Source: Tunturiibacter empetritectus (GTDB lineage: Bacteria; Acidobacteriota; Terriglobia; Terriglobales; Acidobacteriaceae). Taken from it: a DNA stretch of 64,000 nucleotides. This document shows, in pieces, positions 1-9,543 of the stretch (the first letter of the stretch is position 1; each line of letters opens with the position of its first letter). Made by a program: the position numbers and the translations under genes. The DNA lies in the NCBI RefSeq assembly GCF_013410875.1, contig NZ_JACCCU010000002.1, forward strand, positions 806,001 to 870,000, read 5' to 3'. The notes below the pieces were generated by a model that saw only the letters and a list, made by a program, of their open reading frames with translations, had not been told where the DNA came from and ran no database searches.

Positions 1-1
1 A

Positions 2-190
2 GCGGGTAACAGTCTTGCGATTGTTCCCGTTGCCGGACATTCTCTGATCTTTGCAAATGTAACTTCGGGGTCGGGAGCGCGATATGCGGCTGGGAGCTAT
101 ATCTGGTGGGAGGCTGGAGGCCGGGGAGTTACCTTTTCGTCGGATTCAATTGCAGGCACGATGACCTCTGAATGTCATCGTGCGGAGTAA
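2..190 (+). CDS. MliC-like lysozyme-inhibitor C-terminus (partial)
   Basis: An open frame enters from the left edge and stops with TAA at 188-190, giving about 62 residues. It contains SGARYAAGSYIWWEAGG, which resembles the C-terminal signature of the MliC/PliC family of periplasmic c-type lysozyme inhibitors (sGaRYvsgkyvWWtkG). A cysteine sits near the C-terminus (SECHRAE). The acidic loop that follows WW in typical MliC is altered here (EAGGRG), so inhibitory activity is uncertain. The start lies outside the window. The assignment rests on this one motif. Confidence 0.55.
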   Translation, partial: AGNSLAIVPVAGHSLIFANVTSGSGARYAAGSYIWWEAGGRGVTFSSDSIAGTMTSECHRAE

Positions 191-312
191 TCCGCATCAC
201 GATAGTATTTCTGCAAGGGTCAGATAGGTGTTTATGACTGCCGATTGGCCTGGTCTGGATACGCTACCTATCACCCATCTCCTAGTCTCGCCGGAAGAGA
301 GACCCTTTTTTT

Positions 313-1613
313 ATGCATTTTGAAGAGATCGAAGCAGCCGCTGCAAGCTCGGAGACGGGCGCTCCAGGGTGGAGGTTTGCCGTAGCGGCCGGCATTCTGG
401 GTTGGATTCTCGATGCATTCGATTTTTTTGTCGTCGTCTTTCTGATATCGGAGCTGATGGGCAAATTTCACGTGGGGAAGGCCGCGATTGTGTGGAGCAT
501 GACACTGACGCTGGCCATGCGACCGATTGGAGCGTTATTCTTCGGGGCCCTAGCCGATAAGTTCGGACGCAAGAAACCGCTGATTGCTTGCGTTCTGTAC
601 TTCTCGGCGGTGACCGTACTGAGCGGGCTTGCGCCGACGTATTGGATATTTATGGCGATGAGACTGTTGTACGGTCTCGGAATGGGTGGCTATTGGGGTA
701 TTGCGCTTCCTATGCGATGGAGAGCGCGCCTCGGCACAGGCGTGGCGTTCTCTCTGGTCTTATGCAGGGTGGTTATCCGTTTGGGTATCTCATGGCGGCA
801 ATCGGAATGCAGACGATAGCGCCGAGGTTCGGCTGGCAGGCGATGTTCTTTGTGGGGGTTGGGGTCACGCTAGTGATTGTTGTGCTGGCTGCAGTGGCGC
901 CTGAATCGGCGGCCTGGCGGTTGCATCGGACGCCATCTCTCGGAAAGATATTCGGAACGTTGTTTCAACACTTAGGCGTCTTCGGATACCTTTTGCTGTT
1001 GATGGCAGCGATCACCTGCCTCTCTCACGGTACCCAGGATCTTTATCCCGACTTCCTGAAGACACTGCCATGGATGAACGGCGTCACCGTGCTGGGAATG
1101 AGAGCTACTTTTGGAGTTCCGGTGATCTACAACATTGGAGCGATCATCGGGGCTATTGTGGTGGGGGCGATGTCGGAGCGGATTGGGCGTCGGTATGCCG
1201 TGATGGCTGCGCTTGGGGTGTGTCTGCTGGCGATGCCGATGTGGGCATTCGGCGGCTCGGTGCTGGCGATTGTGGTTGGATCTTACTTGATGCAGAGCGG
1301 TGTGCAGGGGGCGTTTGGGGTGATTCCGGCGCACTTGAATGAGTTGGCTCCGGATGCGATTCGCGGGTTGTTTCCGGGGTTTGTGTATCAGCTCGGCGTG
1401 CTGTTTGCTTCGCCTGTGCTGCCGCTGCAGAATCTGCTGCGGAGCAGATTTGGCTATCCTTGGGCGTTATGTTCCTTTGAGACGCTGGTGATCGTTTCGC
1501 TGCTTCTGATCTTCTGGTTTGGTCCGGAGAAGCGAGGCAGAAGCTTCGTGACAGGCCATCGAGCGGAGGCGACCGAGGAGGTGTCCTCGAGAGATAACGT
1601 TGCGCTGAGATAA
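313..1613 (+). pseudogene. MFS transporter (sialate/carboxylate symporter type), frameshifted
   Basis: Two overlapping frames together make one major facilitator. The first (from ATG 313) encodes TM1-TM4, with MRPIGALFFGALADKFGR as the MFS motif-A loop, and reads well up to about YGLGMGGYWGIA. The second takes over with SYAMESAPRHRRGVLSG and runs to TAA at 1611-1613. The join needs one extra base near 701-708, so a 1-base deletion is inferred. The order and the Q-G-G-Y-P segment fit the sialate:H+ symporter (NanT/Jen1-like) branch of MFS, which moves monocarboxylates or sialic acid. As written, the first frame ends at 819 and yields about 168 residues, which cannot form a transporter. It may be a true recent pseudogene or a sequencing error. 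Confidence 0.8.
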
Positions 1614-1646
1614 GTTTTAGAGAATTTGTTGGGGAGCGACCCGGAT

Positions 1647-1847
1647 TCAGGCCAACAGCTGCTGCGGGACAGGGGTCCGTCTGGCTGAGAAGTACGGATG
1701 ACAGATGTGGCGCAAGTCAACGCCAGACTTATCAGCCTCCTGTTCATGCTTTGAAACAACAGTCGCTAAACAGTTCAAACAAATCGAATCAGATGATCCA
1801 TCCATCTTAGGGCGACGGGGATGTGTTGCAGCGGCTTGGTCGGCCAT
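1647..1847 (-). CDS. Small CxxC protein, putative zinc-binding
   Basis: A 66-residue protein. The start is well supported: GAGGAG lies 6 bases before the ATG at 1847-1845 on the minus strand. The sequence carries DSICLNC (C23, C26), a helix with HEQE, and then RHICHP (C49, H50). This spacing of Cys and His could bind one zinc ion. The pattern DGSSDSICLNC resembles short uncharacterised proteins I associate with Acidobacteria, but no function is known to me. It is convergent with the frameshifted MFS gene and lies alone. Expression and zinc binding are inference. Confidence 0.65.
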   Translation of the reverse strand: MADQAAATHPRRPKMDGSSDSICLNCLATVVSKHEQEADKSGVDLRHICHPYFSARRTPVPQQLLA

Positions 1848-1976
1848 AGGGTCTCCTCTACAACGTAACTATGTTTTGTTGTCGGATGAGTAAACTGTCG
1901 CAGGAGTTGCCTAGGGGCCCCTGGAACTTGCCGCCGATGTCGAGTTACGGATGCCGCCTCAGGGAACCGCGATCTC

Positions 1977-2213
1977 CTAGAGGTCTTTTTGGGCCAGATT
2001 CGACTTTCGAGCCTCCACCTTCAGCTGATCGTTGATGGTTGCAAGGCGCTCATTAATAACGGCGATTGATTCGGCCCAAGTCTTGAAGGTTTCGGTGGTG
2101 TAGCCGGCATCGAAGGTTCGCGGGTGCGGCTCTTTTGCGGAGTGCCTTCGCTTGGCCTCTTCGAGCCTCTGTTGAAAATATGCAAGCCGTTGTTTGAGAT
2201 CTTCTTCGCTCAT
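1977..2213 (-). CDS. Small coiled-coil hypothetical protein
   Basis: A 78-residue, highly charged protein starting MSEEDLKQRLAYFQQRLEEAK. Two predicted helical segments (residues 1-24 and about 45-75) show heptad-like spacing of Leu, Ile and Val, separated by a Pro/Gly-containing linker (KEPHPRTFDAGY). There is no signal peptide or membrane segment. No clear Shine-Dalgarno precedes the ATG. Amino-acid composition is that of a real soluble protein rather than a shadow frame. Function unknown. Confidence 0.55.
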   Translation of the reverse strand: MSEEDLKQRLAYFQQRLEEAKRRHSAKEPHPRTFDAGYTTETFKTWAESIAVINERLATINDQLKVEARKSNLAQKDL

Positions 2214-2592
2214 GCCAGTAGTTAGTATATTCGATGCAAATCCACAACTCGCGATCGAGCCTTGAGGTGTTTGTAGAGTGGAAAACTTTGAACTGCCTGG
2301 ATCGCGTGAGTTCCGATGATTTTGCTTACGTCTAGTGACAAGACGAACGAGGCGATTGGAGCCATCACCGATGGTTCGTGAATGTCGTATGAATTATTTT
2401 CCCGTAAATTATTTAGAGTTCGCAATATTTTATTGCTGCCGCTTTAGAGCCGTCTCTAGCATCGATCATAGAGGGAGTCAGCATAAGGAGTCGGCACGAC
2501 ACTAGTACTTCCCTGTCGACTGCATAGTTTTTAAGTTCTCACCTCTCTCTGCTCTCTGCAACAGAAGCAGGCCACTAGAAACGAGGCACGCC
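2214..2592. other. Gene-free stretch upstream of glgP
   Basis: About 380 bases between the divergent small gene and glgP. It is noticeably more AT-rich than its surroundings. The only frame of size on the minus strand (2222-2425) would need a TTG start with no ribosome-binding site, so it is not called. It presumably holds the glgP promoter, but no convincing sigma-70 hexamer pair was found. A purine stretch close to the glgP ATG (acgaggcacgcc) is a weak ribosome-binding site. Confidence 0.5.
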
Positions 2593-5103
2593 ATGCAGGA
2601 ACCAACGCCGAAGGGGCATGACCTGATAGTTGATGACGATCGGACCAGCATCACGGTTCCGGCGCTCAAACAAGCGATTCTGGATAATCTGTTCTACGTT
2701 GTGGGCAAGCGAGCCGAGGTGGCGACGGACATGGATCACTTCATGGCTCTCGCCTATACAGTGCGAGACCGGATTCTGGCCCGCTGGCTCACGACCAAAG
2801 GAGATTACGTAAAGCATCACATGCGTACTGTCCATTATTTGTCGGCTGAGTTTTTGATGGGACCTCATCTGGCAAACAACATACTCAATCTTGGACTCCA
2901 GGAGGCTGTTCGCCAGGCAACGTCGGAGCTCGATCTTGACCTCGATCTATTGATCAAGCAGGAGAGCGAGCCTGGATTGGGCAATGGTGGACTGGGCCGA
3001 CTTGCGGCGTGCTATCTCGACTCATTGGCAACGCTGGGAGTTCCTGCGATGGGGTACGGGATTCGCTATGAGTATGGCATGTTTCATCAGACGATCCGTG
3101 ATGGCTGGCAGGTCGAGCTCACGGACTACTGGCTGCGCTACGGCAATCCCTGGGAGATTCGGCGTCCGCAGGCCGACGTCGAAGTAGCCTTCGGCGGACA
3201 TACTCAGTCTTGGAGAGATCCCTTCGGCGAGTACAAGGTGCAGTGGATTCCCGGGGAAGTGGTCAAGGGAATTCCTTATGACACGCCGATCCTGGGGTAT
3301 CGCTCGGGAGTCGCAAACACTCTCCGCCTGTGGAGGTCCGAAGCGACCGAATCCTTCTACTTTGAACGCTTCAACAGCGGTGACTATGAGGGTGCGGTCG
3401 GGGCGAAGGTCTTCGCCGAGAATATTTCTAAGGTTCTTTATCCGAATGACGAAGAGATTCGCGGCAAAGAACTTCGCCTGCAGCAGCAGTATTTTTTCAC
3501 CTCGTGTTCCCTGCAGGATATGATCCGGCGGCATCAGAATGCGGGCCATGCCATTGAGAACTTCCACGAGCTGTGTGTCGTCCAGCTCAACGATACTCAT
3601 CCGTCGATCGGCGTCGCCGAACTGATGCGGCTCCTGATCGATATTCATGGTCTGGGATGGGACAAGGCTTGGGAGATCACCTCGCATACCTTTAATTACA
3701 CCAACCACACTCTTCTGCCAGAGGCGCTCGAACGCTGGCCGCTGCCGATGTTCGGCTCATTGCTGCCTCGCCACCTCGAGATCATTTATGAGATCAATGC
3801 GCGCTTTCTGAGTGCGCTGCGCGAGCGGTTCCCGAACGATGAAGATCGGGTGGCTCGCATGTCTCTGATCGACGAGCATGGGGAGAGGTACGTTCGCATG
3901 GCCCACCTCGCTTGCGTTGGAAGCGAGCATATCAACGGGGTCGCTCGACTGCATACCGAGTTGCTGAAGAGCGACGTGCTTCACGACTTCTATGAGCTGT
4001 GGCCTGAGAAGTTCATCAACGTAACCAATGGCGTGACGCCGCGGCGCTGGCTGGCGGTTAGCAATCCTGAGCAGACGGAGCTGATGATCAGCAAGATTGG
4101 ACAGGATTGGATTGGGGATCTCGATCGGGTTTCACAGCTAGAGCGCTATGCCGAAGACTCCGCCTTCCGTGCGGATTGGCGCAATGTACAGTACGCCGTC
4201 AAGGTTCGACTGACCCAGTACATCGCCAACACGACCGGAATTGCTGTCGATCCGAAGTCGATGTTCGACGCGCAGGTGAAGCGCATTCACGAGTACAAGC
4301 GGCAGCATTTGAACCTTCTTTACATCTTGACGCAGTATCAGCGCTTGAAGAAGACTCCCGGGCTGGAGATTCCGGCGCGGACTTTCCTGTTCGGCGGAAA
4401 GGCTGCTCCTGGATACTTCATAGCGAAGTTGATCATCAAGCTGATCACCTCAGTCGCTGAGGTCATCAATAATGATCCGGAGGTAAATCAACAGCTGAAG
4501 GTGGTCTTTCTTCCGGACTACAACGTCACCTTCGGCCAGCTGGTCTACCCTGCCGCCGATCTTAGTGAACAGATCTCTACGGCCGGCAAAGAGGCATCCG
4601 GCACGGGCAATATGAAGTTCGCCATGAATGGAGCGCTTACCATCGGGACTCTCGACGGAGCCAACATTGAGATTCGCGAGGCTGTGGGGCATGAAAACTT
4701 CTTCCTCTTCGGATTGACCGCAGCAGAAGTTGCCGCGAAGAAGGCTGCCGGCTACCACCCTCATCAAATCTACGAGTCGAATGGGGAGCTGCGCGAGGTC
4801 ATCGATAGCATCGTCTCCGGACAGTTTTCGCGAGGCGACCGCAATCTTTTCCGCCCGCTGGTCGACGGTCTGCTCAATACTGATCCCTATCTTTTGTTCG
4901 CCGACTATCAGTCTTATGTCGACTGTCAGGATCAGGTGGGTAAAGCTTATTCGGACCAGGAGGGATGGTCGAAGATGTCGATCTACAATGCAGCACGCAT
5001 GGGTCGGTTCTCCTCCGATCGATCGATTCAGGAGTACTGCAGGAATATCTGGAACATCACTCGGTTCGGAGTTGATGCGCCTCAGGCTCCGGCAGGCAAG
5101 TAA
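2593..5103 (+). CDS. glgP: Glycogen/starch/maltodextrin phosphorylase
   Basis: An 836-residue GT35 phosphorylase, close to the usual 800-850. It removes glucose-1-phosphate from the non-reducing ends of alpha-1,4-glucans in the cytoplasm. Visible landmarks are GLGNGGLGRLAACYLDS near residue 130, the VQLNDTHPSI region near 330, the KRIHEYKRQ stretch near 560, and the PLP site EASGTGNMKFAMNGA, where Lys675 should bind pyridoxal phosphate. It stands alone and is convergent with the TonB receptor gene 100 bases downstream. A GH13 enzyme at 50.6-52.6 kb could supply maltodextrin from outside. Regulation is not visible. The family is certain; the preferred glucan is not. Confidence 0.97.
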   Translation: MQEPTPKGHDLIVDDDRTSITVPALKQAILDNLFYVVGKRAEVATDMDHFMALAYTVRDRILARWLTTKGDYVKHHMRTVHYLSAEFLMGPHLANNILNLGLQEAVRQATSELDLDLDLLIKQESEPGLGNGGLGRLAACYLDSLATLGVPAMGYGIRYEYGMFHQTIRDGWQVELTDYWLRYGNPWEIRRPQADVEVAFGGHTQSWRDPFGEYKVQWIPGEVVKGIPYDTPILGYRSGVANTLRLWRSEATESFYFERFNSGDYEGAVGAKVFAENISKVLYPNDEEIRGKELRLQQQYFFTSCSLQDMIRRHQNAGHAIENFHELCVVQLNDTHPSIGVAELMRLLIDIHGLGWDKAWEITSHTFNYTNHTLLPEALERWPLPMFGSLLPRHLEIIYEINARFLSALRERFPNDEDRVARMSLIDEHGERYVRMAHLACVGSEHINGVARLHTELLKSDVLHDFYELWPEKFINVTNGVTPRRWLAVSNPEQTELMISKIGQDWIGDLDRVSQLERYAEDSAFRADWRNVQYAVKVRLTQYIANTTGIAVDPKSMFDAQVKRIHEYKRQHLNLLYILTQYQRLKKTPGLEIPARTFLFGGKAAPGYFIAKLIIKLITSVAEVINNDPEVNQQLKVVFLPDYNVTFGQLVYPAADLSEQISTAGKEASGTGNMKFAMNGALTIGTLDGANIEIREAVGHENFFLFGLTAAEVAAKKAAGYHPHQIYESNGELREVIDSIVSGQFSRGDRNLFRPLVDGLLNTDPYLLFADYQSYVDCQDQVGKAYSDQEGWSKMSIYNAARMGRFSSDRSIQEYCRNIWNITRFGVDAPQAPAGK

Positions 5104-5182
5104 GTAGCGGCGAGGATTCGCGCCGATACTTCCATACTTTTCGCAATGCGCGAGTGGTCGAAGCAAAAAATGTGCGAGACTT

Positions 5183-5203
5183 GCGCTCCTCTAACAGAGG
5201 CGC
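5183..5203 (-). terminator. Possible terminator hairpin after the TonB receptor
   Basis: Immediately beyond the minus-strand stop codon lies an inverted repeat with CCTCT/AGAGG arms, a 3-base loop, and GCG/CGC at the base with a two-base bulge. On the minus strand a T-run follows only after about a dozen bases, so this is a weak intrinsic terminator. It may serve both convergent genes. Confidence 0.35.
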
Positions 5204-8200
5204 TCAAAAAAGTAGCTTCACGGAGAACTGGATCTGCCGCGAGGTTCCTGCGGTTTTGCTGATTACGCCGAAGCCGGATCCTTTGATCGTATTGGCCGGC
5301 AGACCCATATCTACGATGTTGAACAGGTTGAAGAACTCTGACCGGAACTCCACGTCGAAGAGTTCGGAACCGCCGACACGCCTTCCGACGGGAGTGTCCT
5401 TGATAAGCGAGAAATCAAAGTCGTAATAGGCCGGTCCGCGAAAGGTATTTCTACCAAGAAAGCCGAAGAATCCTTGGTTCGGTCCTGTGCCGCCCGGTTC
5501 ATTGATTGGGATTGAAAAGAAGTTGGCGTTGTTTGCTCCCTGTCCAAAGTAGTCTTCGCGAACTTTTCTAGCGGTGGAGAGAGTCGGCTTTGCAATCTGG
5601 TTTGGCCGATCAACTCCGTTGGAGCCTGCACCTGTCTGCTGTACGCCGGAGTAGACGGTGAAGGGCAGACCACTGCTGATCGTCGAGATGCTCAACAGCT
5701 CCCACCCGGCTGTGACTTTTCGATTGATCGGTTGCAGCAGCTCGATCTTTTCCAACTGCAGATCTTGAGCGAGGCTCATGGTGAAGCCATGGGTAACGTC
5801 GAAACTGGATGGCCCCTTTTCTGCGTGGGTATTGAATGGATTTTGCGGGTACGGATTGGATATCGCGCCAGTGGTATTTCCGTTTGCCGTGACGCCGCTT
5901 GTGTCATCGATCGACTTTGACCAGGTGTAGCTGAGTTGAATGCCGGGGCCACCCTGAAAGGGTGTCCCAGTAAGCGAAGTTTGCAACGAGTGATAGCTGG
6001 AGTGAGCATTATTTACGATGAGCTGTTCCGTCCCAAAACCGCCGATCGCGTTGCCAGAACCGTCAAACTGGGTATGAGTAGCGAATTCCGGACTGGCTCC
6101 AGAGTAGCTGTTGGGAAAGGCGGTACGCGGCAGCTTGACCGATGCAGTGCCGACATAGGCGGCGTCCGCGGTGAGCTTACCGAACTGACGTTCGGCGCCG
6201 AGTGTCCACGTTTGCAGATAACCGTTGCCGAAGTGGCGGTCGATTCCTGTCAGGTTTAGCGGCGTGAACTGAGCGCCTGGCGAGAGCGCGGCAAGATCTC
6301 TTTGATAGCGCTCCACGTCGAGAACGGTGTTGGATGGAACGCTTTTGGTATTGCCGCTGGCAAAGACGTTTTGTCCAGTGGGAGTGTAGAAGGTGGGAAG
6401 CTGCGCTGAGGTGATCTGAAATCCATACAGAATCGGCGCTCCAACGGCGGCAGTAATGTGGGGATAGATCACGAAGGGGACGGCACCGGTTAGAAAATTG
6501 TCTTGCCAGATGTTGGGCGGGATTGTCGTGATGCCGCCGCCAGCGTGAAGGTGAAGTGTATTTGTAACCTTCCAGTCGACTTGAACTCGGGGAGCGATAC
6601 CGCCCCAGTCGAAGTGATATCCAGGCTGAGGATTGACGAGATATTGCTGCTGCGAACCGTTGATGAGGAAGCCTGAGGTGCGATGAGCACGTTCGGCGAT
6701 GGGAGAGTAGATCTCGTAGCGAACTCCGTAGTCGAGCACGACCCGGTCGGAGATCTTGAAGGTGTCCTGGGCGTAGATTGCTCCGCCGTTGCGAGAGACG
6801 GCTGCAGGGCCGATGTGATCGCCACCTGAGACATAAGGTGCCGCGACCGCCCTTGTGTAAACAAAGGCACTCCCGGTGAGCAGCCCGCTAAGGGTATCTG
6901 GAAGAGGATCGCCGACGCGGATGTTGTGAGCACCGCTCTGCGAGGTGATGTCTACAGGAGAATAGGCTGTCCCTCCACCAAAGTCGTATTCGCCGTTTGG
7001 GCTGGTACCGAAGTAGGTCGTGTCGCGATTGGCGCGGAACTCTCCGCCAGCCTTGATGAGGTGACGTCCGATGGTGACTACGAAGTTCTGTCTGGCCTGA
7101 AAGAGATTGCCGTATGCGGACGCGACTGAGCCTGCCGCAGAGTTGAAGGCTTCGAAGAGTCCGTCGTTGAACTTGACTGCTGGGTCGGTGTGGTTCGGTG
7201 TTGGAAACTGGGGTGTCGTTCGAGTCACGCTTATAGAACTCTCGAAGGAGAAGCGAGGAGAGACTGTCTGGTTGTAGGTAAGGACTCCATTGCGCTGATG
7301 ATCGACGTACACGACGCCGAAGCTGGGATCAATGGCTGTTTGATCAGGGTTGGTGGTCGGGCCGAAGAGATTGTTGAAGTTGAATCTCGCGGTAAGGTGT
7401 TTGCTGGGGGAGAGCACCTGGTCGATACGCACGGAGAACTGGTTGGCGTTCGTGACTACTTTGGAGGACGCCGCGTAGGTATTGGCTCCGTAGGAGCCTG
7501 TCGGGTTATTGGGCAGCGGATAGCGGGAGAGAATCTTCGCGATCTCCGGCTTGGGCGTAATGACCAGCGTATCGCCTGGAAACGCGGTCGTGTCGATGCC
7601 AAGCCGCTCGGAGGCCGTGGGCACCGGGAGGACCTGTGTTGTTCCAAGAACCTGACGAAAGCCTTGATATTGCGCGAAGTAGAATGTCTTGCCGCTTCCG
7701 TCATAAAGATGGGGCAGGATGATCGGGCCGCCGTTGGTGAAGCCGAATTCATTGCGCCGAAATGGCGGGATTCGACCCGGTTCGGCGATAGAAGGATGAT
7801 CGAAGTAGTTGCGTGCGTCGAGTGCGGAGTTGCGAAGAAACTCGAAGACGGAGCCGTGAAAACCACTGCTTCCGGAGCGTGTCGTAATGTTTGTAAAACC
7901 TGCTGCGCCGCGCCCAATCTCGGCGGGCATCCAGCCTGAGGTCGATTGGATCTCCTGGACAGCATCGACGTTGAAGTTGCTGAACGTCGCGCCTCCCATC
8001 TCGGGGTCGCTCGTGTCGGCGCCATCCATAGCGAAGACTGCCTCGACGCCGCGCTGTCCGTTGATGGCGAACTGCTGGGTGAAGTTCGTCTGGCCATTGG
8101 CGTCGGTCATCGTTCCAGCCGCGAGCAGCAGCAACTGGCTGAAATCGCGTTTGTTCAATGGAATTGCGCTGACTGTCTGACTGGAGAGCTTCTCTCCGCC

Positions 8201-8566
8201 GGTCTTCGCAGCATCGGCTGCGCGAAATACAACCGAGATGGCTCCCTCAGCGGAGAGTGTCACTATCGCTTGGGGTGAGCCCGCTTTGAGTTTGAGTGGC
8301 TCCACGGAGCGATGAAGGATGCCGTCGGCCGTTGTTACCTCGAGCATGTAGTCGCCGGGGGCTGGATTGGGGAGTTGAAAGCTGCCGTCTGCCGATGTTT
8401 TCGAGCTAAGTTCACCTTGCTTCGCAACGAGGCGGATCGTTGCACCATCGATTGATGCGCCGGTTTCGTTCTGCAGCGTCCCGCCCCAATATCGAGTGGT
8501 CAGTTCCTGAGCGCAGAGCAAGGAGGATACGAAAAGTAGGACGAGGACAGTCTTAGTAAAACGCAT
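5204..8566 (-). CDS. Oar-like TonB-dependent receptor
   Basis: A 1120-residue outer-membrane protein. Residues 1-20 form a signal peptide (MRFTKTVLVLLFVSSLLCAQ). Residues about 25-105 form a carboxypeptidase-regulatory-like beta-sandwich (GGTLQNETGASIDGATIRL). A plug-like region follows (PLNKRDFSQLLLLAAG, AINGQRGVEAVFAMDGADT), then a long beta-barrel ending in an aromatic residue (QFSVKLLF). This is the Oar/TonB-dependent receptor type abundant in Acidobacteria and thought to bind large or glycan-derived ligands. The ligand is unknown. It lies 50 bases downstream of folD on the same strand, and co-transcription is possible. No clear Shine-Dalgarno precedes the start. Confidence 0.9.
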   Translation of the reverse strand: MRFTKTVLVLLFVSSLLCAQELTTRYWGGTLQNETGASIDGATIRLVAKQGELSSKTSADGSFQLPNPAPGDYMLEVTTADGILHRSVEPLKLKAGSPQAIVTLSAEGAISVVFRAADAAKTGGEKLSSQTVSAIPLNKRDFSQLLLLAAGTMTDANGQTNFTQQFAINGQRGVEAVFAMDGADTSDPEMGGATFSNFNVDAVQEIQSTSGWMPAEIGRGAAGFTNITTRSGSSGFHGSVFEFLRNSALDARNYFDHPSIAEPGRIPPFRRNEFGFTNGGPIILPHLYDGSGKTFYFAQYQGFRQVLGTTQVLPVPTASERLGIDTTAFPGDTLVITPKPEIAKILSRYPLPNNPTGSYGANTYAASSKVVTNANQFSVRIDQVLSPSKHLTARFNFNNLFGPTTNPDQTAIDPSFGVVYVDHQRNGVLTYNQTVSPRFSFESSISVTRTTPQFPTPNHTDPAVKFNDGLFEAFNSAAGSVASAYGNLFQARQNFVVTIGRHLIKAGGEFRANRDTTYFGTSPNGEYDFGGGTAYSPVDITSQSGAHNIRVGDPLPDTLSGLLTGSAFVYTRAVAAPYVSGGDHIGPAAVSRNGGAIYAQDTFKISDRVVLDYGVRYEIYSPIAERAHRTSGFLINGSQQQYLVNPQPGYHFDWGGIAPRVQVDWKVTNTLHLHAGGGITTIPPNIWQDNFLTGAVPFVIYPHITAAVGAPILYGFQITSAQLPTFYTPTGQNVFASGNTKSVPSNTVLDVERYQRDLAALSPGAQFTPLNLTGIDRHFGNGYLQTWTLGAERQFGKLTADAAYVGTASVKLPRTAFPNSYSGASPEFATHTQFDGSGNAIGGFGTEQLIVNNAHSSYHSLQTSLTGTPFQGGPGIQLSYTWSKSIDDTSGVTANGNTTGAISNPYPQNPFNTHAEKGPSSFDVTHGFTMSLAQDLQLEKIELLQPINRKVTAGWELLSISTISSGLPFTVYSGVQQTGAGSNGVDRPNQIAKPTLSTARKVREDYFGQGANNANFFSIPINEPGGTGPNQGFFGFLGRNTFRGPAYYDFDFSLIKDTPVGRRVGGSELFDVEFRSEFFNLFNIVDMGLPANTIKGSGFGVISKTAGTSRQIQFSVKLLF

Positions 8567-8616
8567 GAGACGTCATTATATTGAGACTTGCATTGAATTG
8601 GCCTAGAGAAGATGGC

Positions 8617-9543
8617 CTAGAGGAGATATCCGCGGACATCTTCTCCGGCGCAAAACCTTGTAGCCCTGACGACGTTTTCCATTAGACAGGCCACTGTAAC
8701 GGGTCCGACACCTCTGGGTACCGGCGTCAACAAGGCTGCAACGTGCTTCACGCCGTCGAAGTCTACATCTCCAATCAAATTGCCGTCCTTGTCGACTCGT
8801 GTGCCTACGTCGATCACTGTGGATCCGCCGCGAAGAACATCTGCTTTCAATTGATATCGAGGGCTGCCGACGCAGGTAACGACGATATCTGCCGCTCTGG
8901 TCAGGTCGTCATGCGTCTCCTTGGGCGTGAACCGGTGGCACCATGAGACCGTTGCGTTTCCCATTCGGCCGCCTAGCATATGATGAATCGGCTTGCCGGT
9001 GATGTCATTTCTGCCTACTACTACAACTCGTTTCCCTGCTGTTTCGACACCGTAGAACTTCAGCATTCGACTTACAGCCAGGGCGGTTGAGGGAAGGAAG
9101 GTCAGGCGCTCAAGTTGCCCTCGATAGAGCTCCGCTGTGGAGTGTCGCGATACACCATCGACGTCTTTGAATTGATGGATGCGGTCGAAGATATCGAATT
9201 TGCCTCTGTTTGCGGCGGTGGAGTTTTCGATGTGTAGTGGAAGGGGTAGACCGATCATGATTCCGTGAACGGATTTGTCTTCACTCAAGGCACTCACTGT
9301 GTCTTCGAGCACGGCGGCGCTGACGGTGGATTCGAAGGTGTGGGGCTTTACGGCGATGCCGATTTTGGCGAAGCTCTTTACTTTGTTCTGCAAATAGACT
9401 TCGGAGGAGGCGTCTTTTCCTACCTGGACCACCGTTAGTTGTGGGGTGATTCCGTAGCGCTCTTTTAAATCAACGACATCTGCTTTTACTTTGGTCACGA
9501 TTGCGTCGGCAACCGGTTTGCCTATCATTGGAGTTGCTGTCAT
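8617..9543 (-). CDS. folD: Methylenetetrahydrofolate dehydrogenase/cyclohydrolase (divergent FolD)
   Basis: A 308-residue FolD-family enzyme that interconverts 5,10-methylene-, methenyl- and 10-formyl-tetrahydrofolate in the cytoplasm. The N-terminal catalytic domain shows VGKDASSEVYLQNKVKS, with the expected Tyr and Lys. The folate segment is KDVDGVSRHS where most bacteria have KDVDGFHP. The Rossmann domain shows VVVVGRNDITGKPIHHML. The usual C-terminal PGGVGP motif reads PRGVGP. It is slightly longer than typical (about 285-300). The altered folate loop makes the cyclohydrolase/dehydrogenase balance uncertain. It is the first gene of a minus-strand pair with the TonB receptor. Confidence 0.9.
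   Translation of the reverse strand: MTATPMIGKPVADAIVTKVKADVVDLKERYGITPQLTVVQVGKDASSEVYLQNKVKSFAKIGIAVKPHTFESTVSAAVLEDTVSALSEDKSVHGIMIGLPLPLHIENSTAANRGKFDIFDRIHQFKDVDGVSRHSTAELYRGQLERLTFLPSTALAVSRMLKFYGVETAGKRVVVVGRNDITGKPIHHMLGGRMGNATVSWCHRFTPKETHDDLTRAADIVVTCVGSPRYQLKADVLRGGSTVIDVGTRVDKDGNLIGDVDFDGVKHVAALLTPVPRGVGPVTVACLMENVVRATRFCAGEDVRGYLL

Noticed and set aside
223-272. GATAGGT/ACCTATC inverted repeat before the MFS gene
   Set aside because: Arms of 7 bases are 36 bases apart and not tied to any promoter element; it is likely chance.
1705-1893. Plus-strand 62-codon frame opposite the CxxC protein
   Set aside because: The minus-strand frame has a strong Shine-Dalgarno and ordered Cys/His residues; this one has neither.
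2222-2425. Minus-strand 67-codon frame upstream of glgP
   Set aside because: It would start with TTG, has no ribosome-binding site and no recognisable motif.
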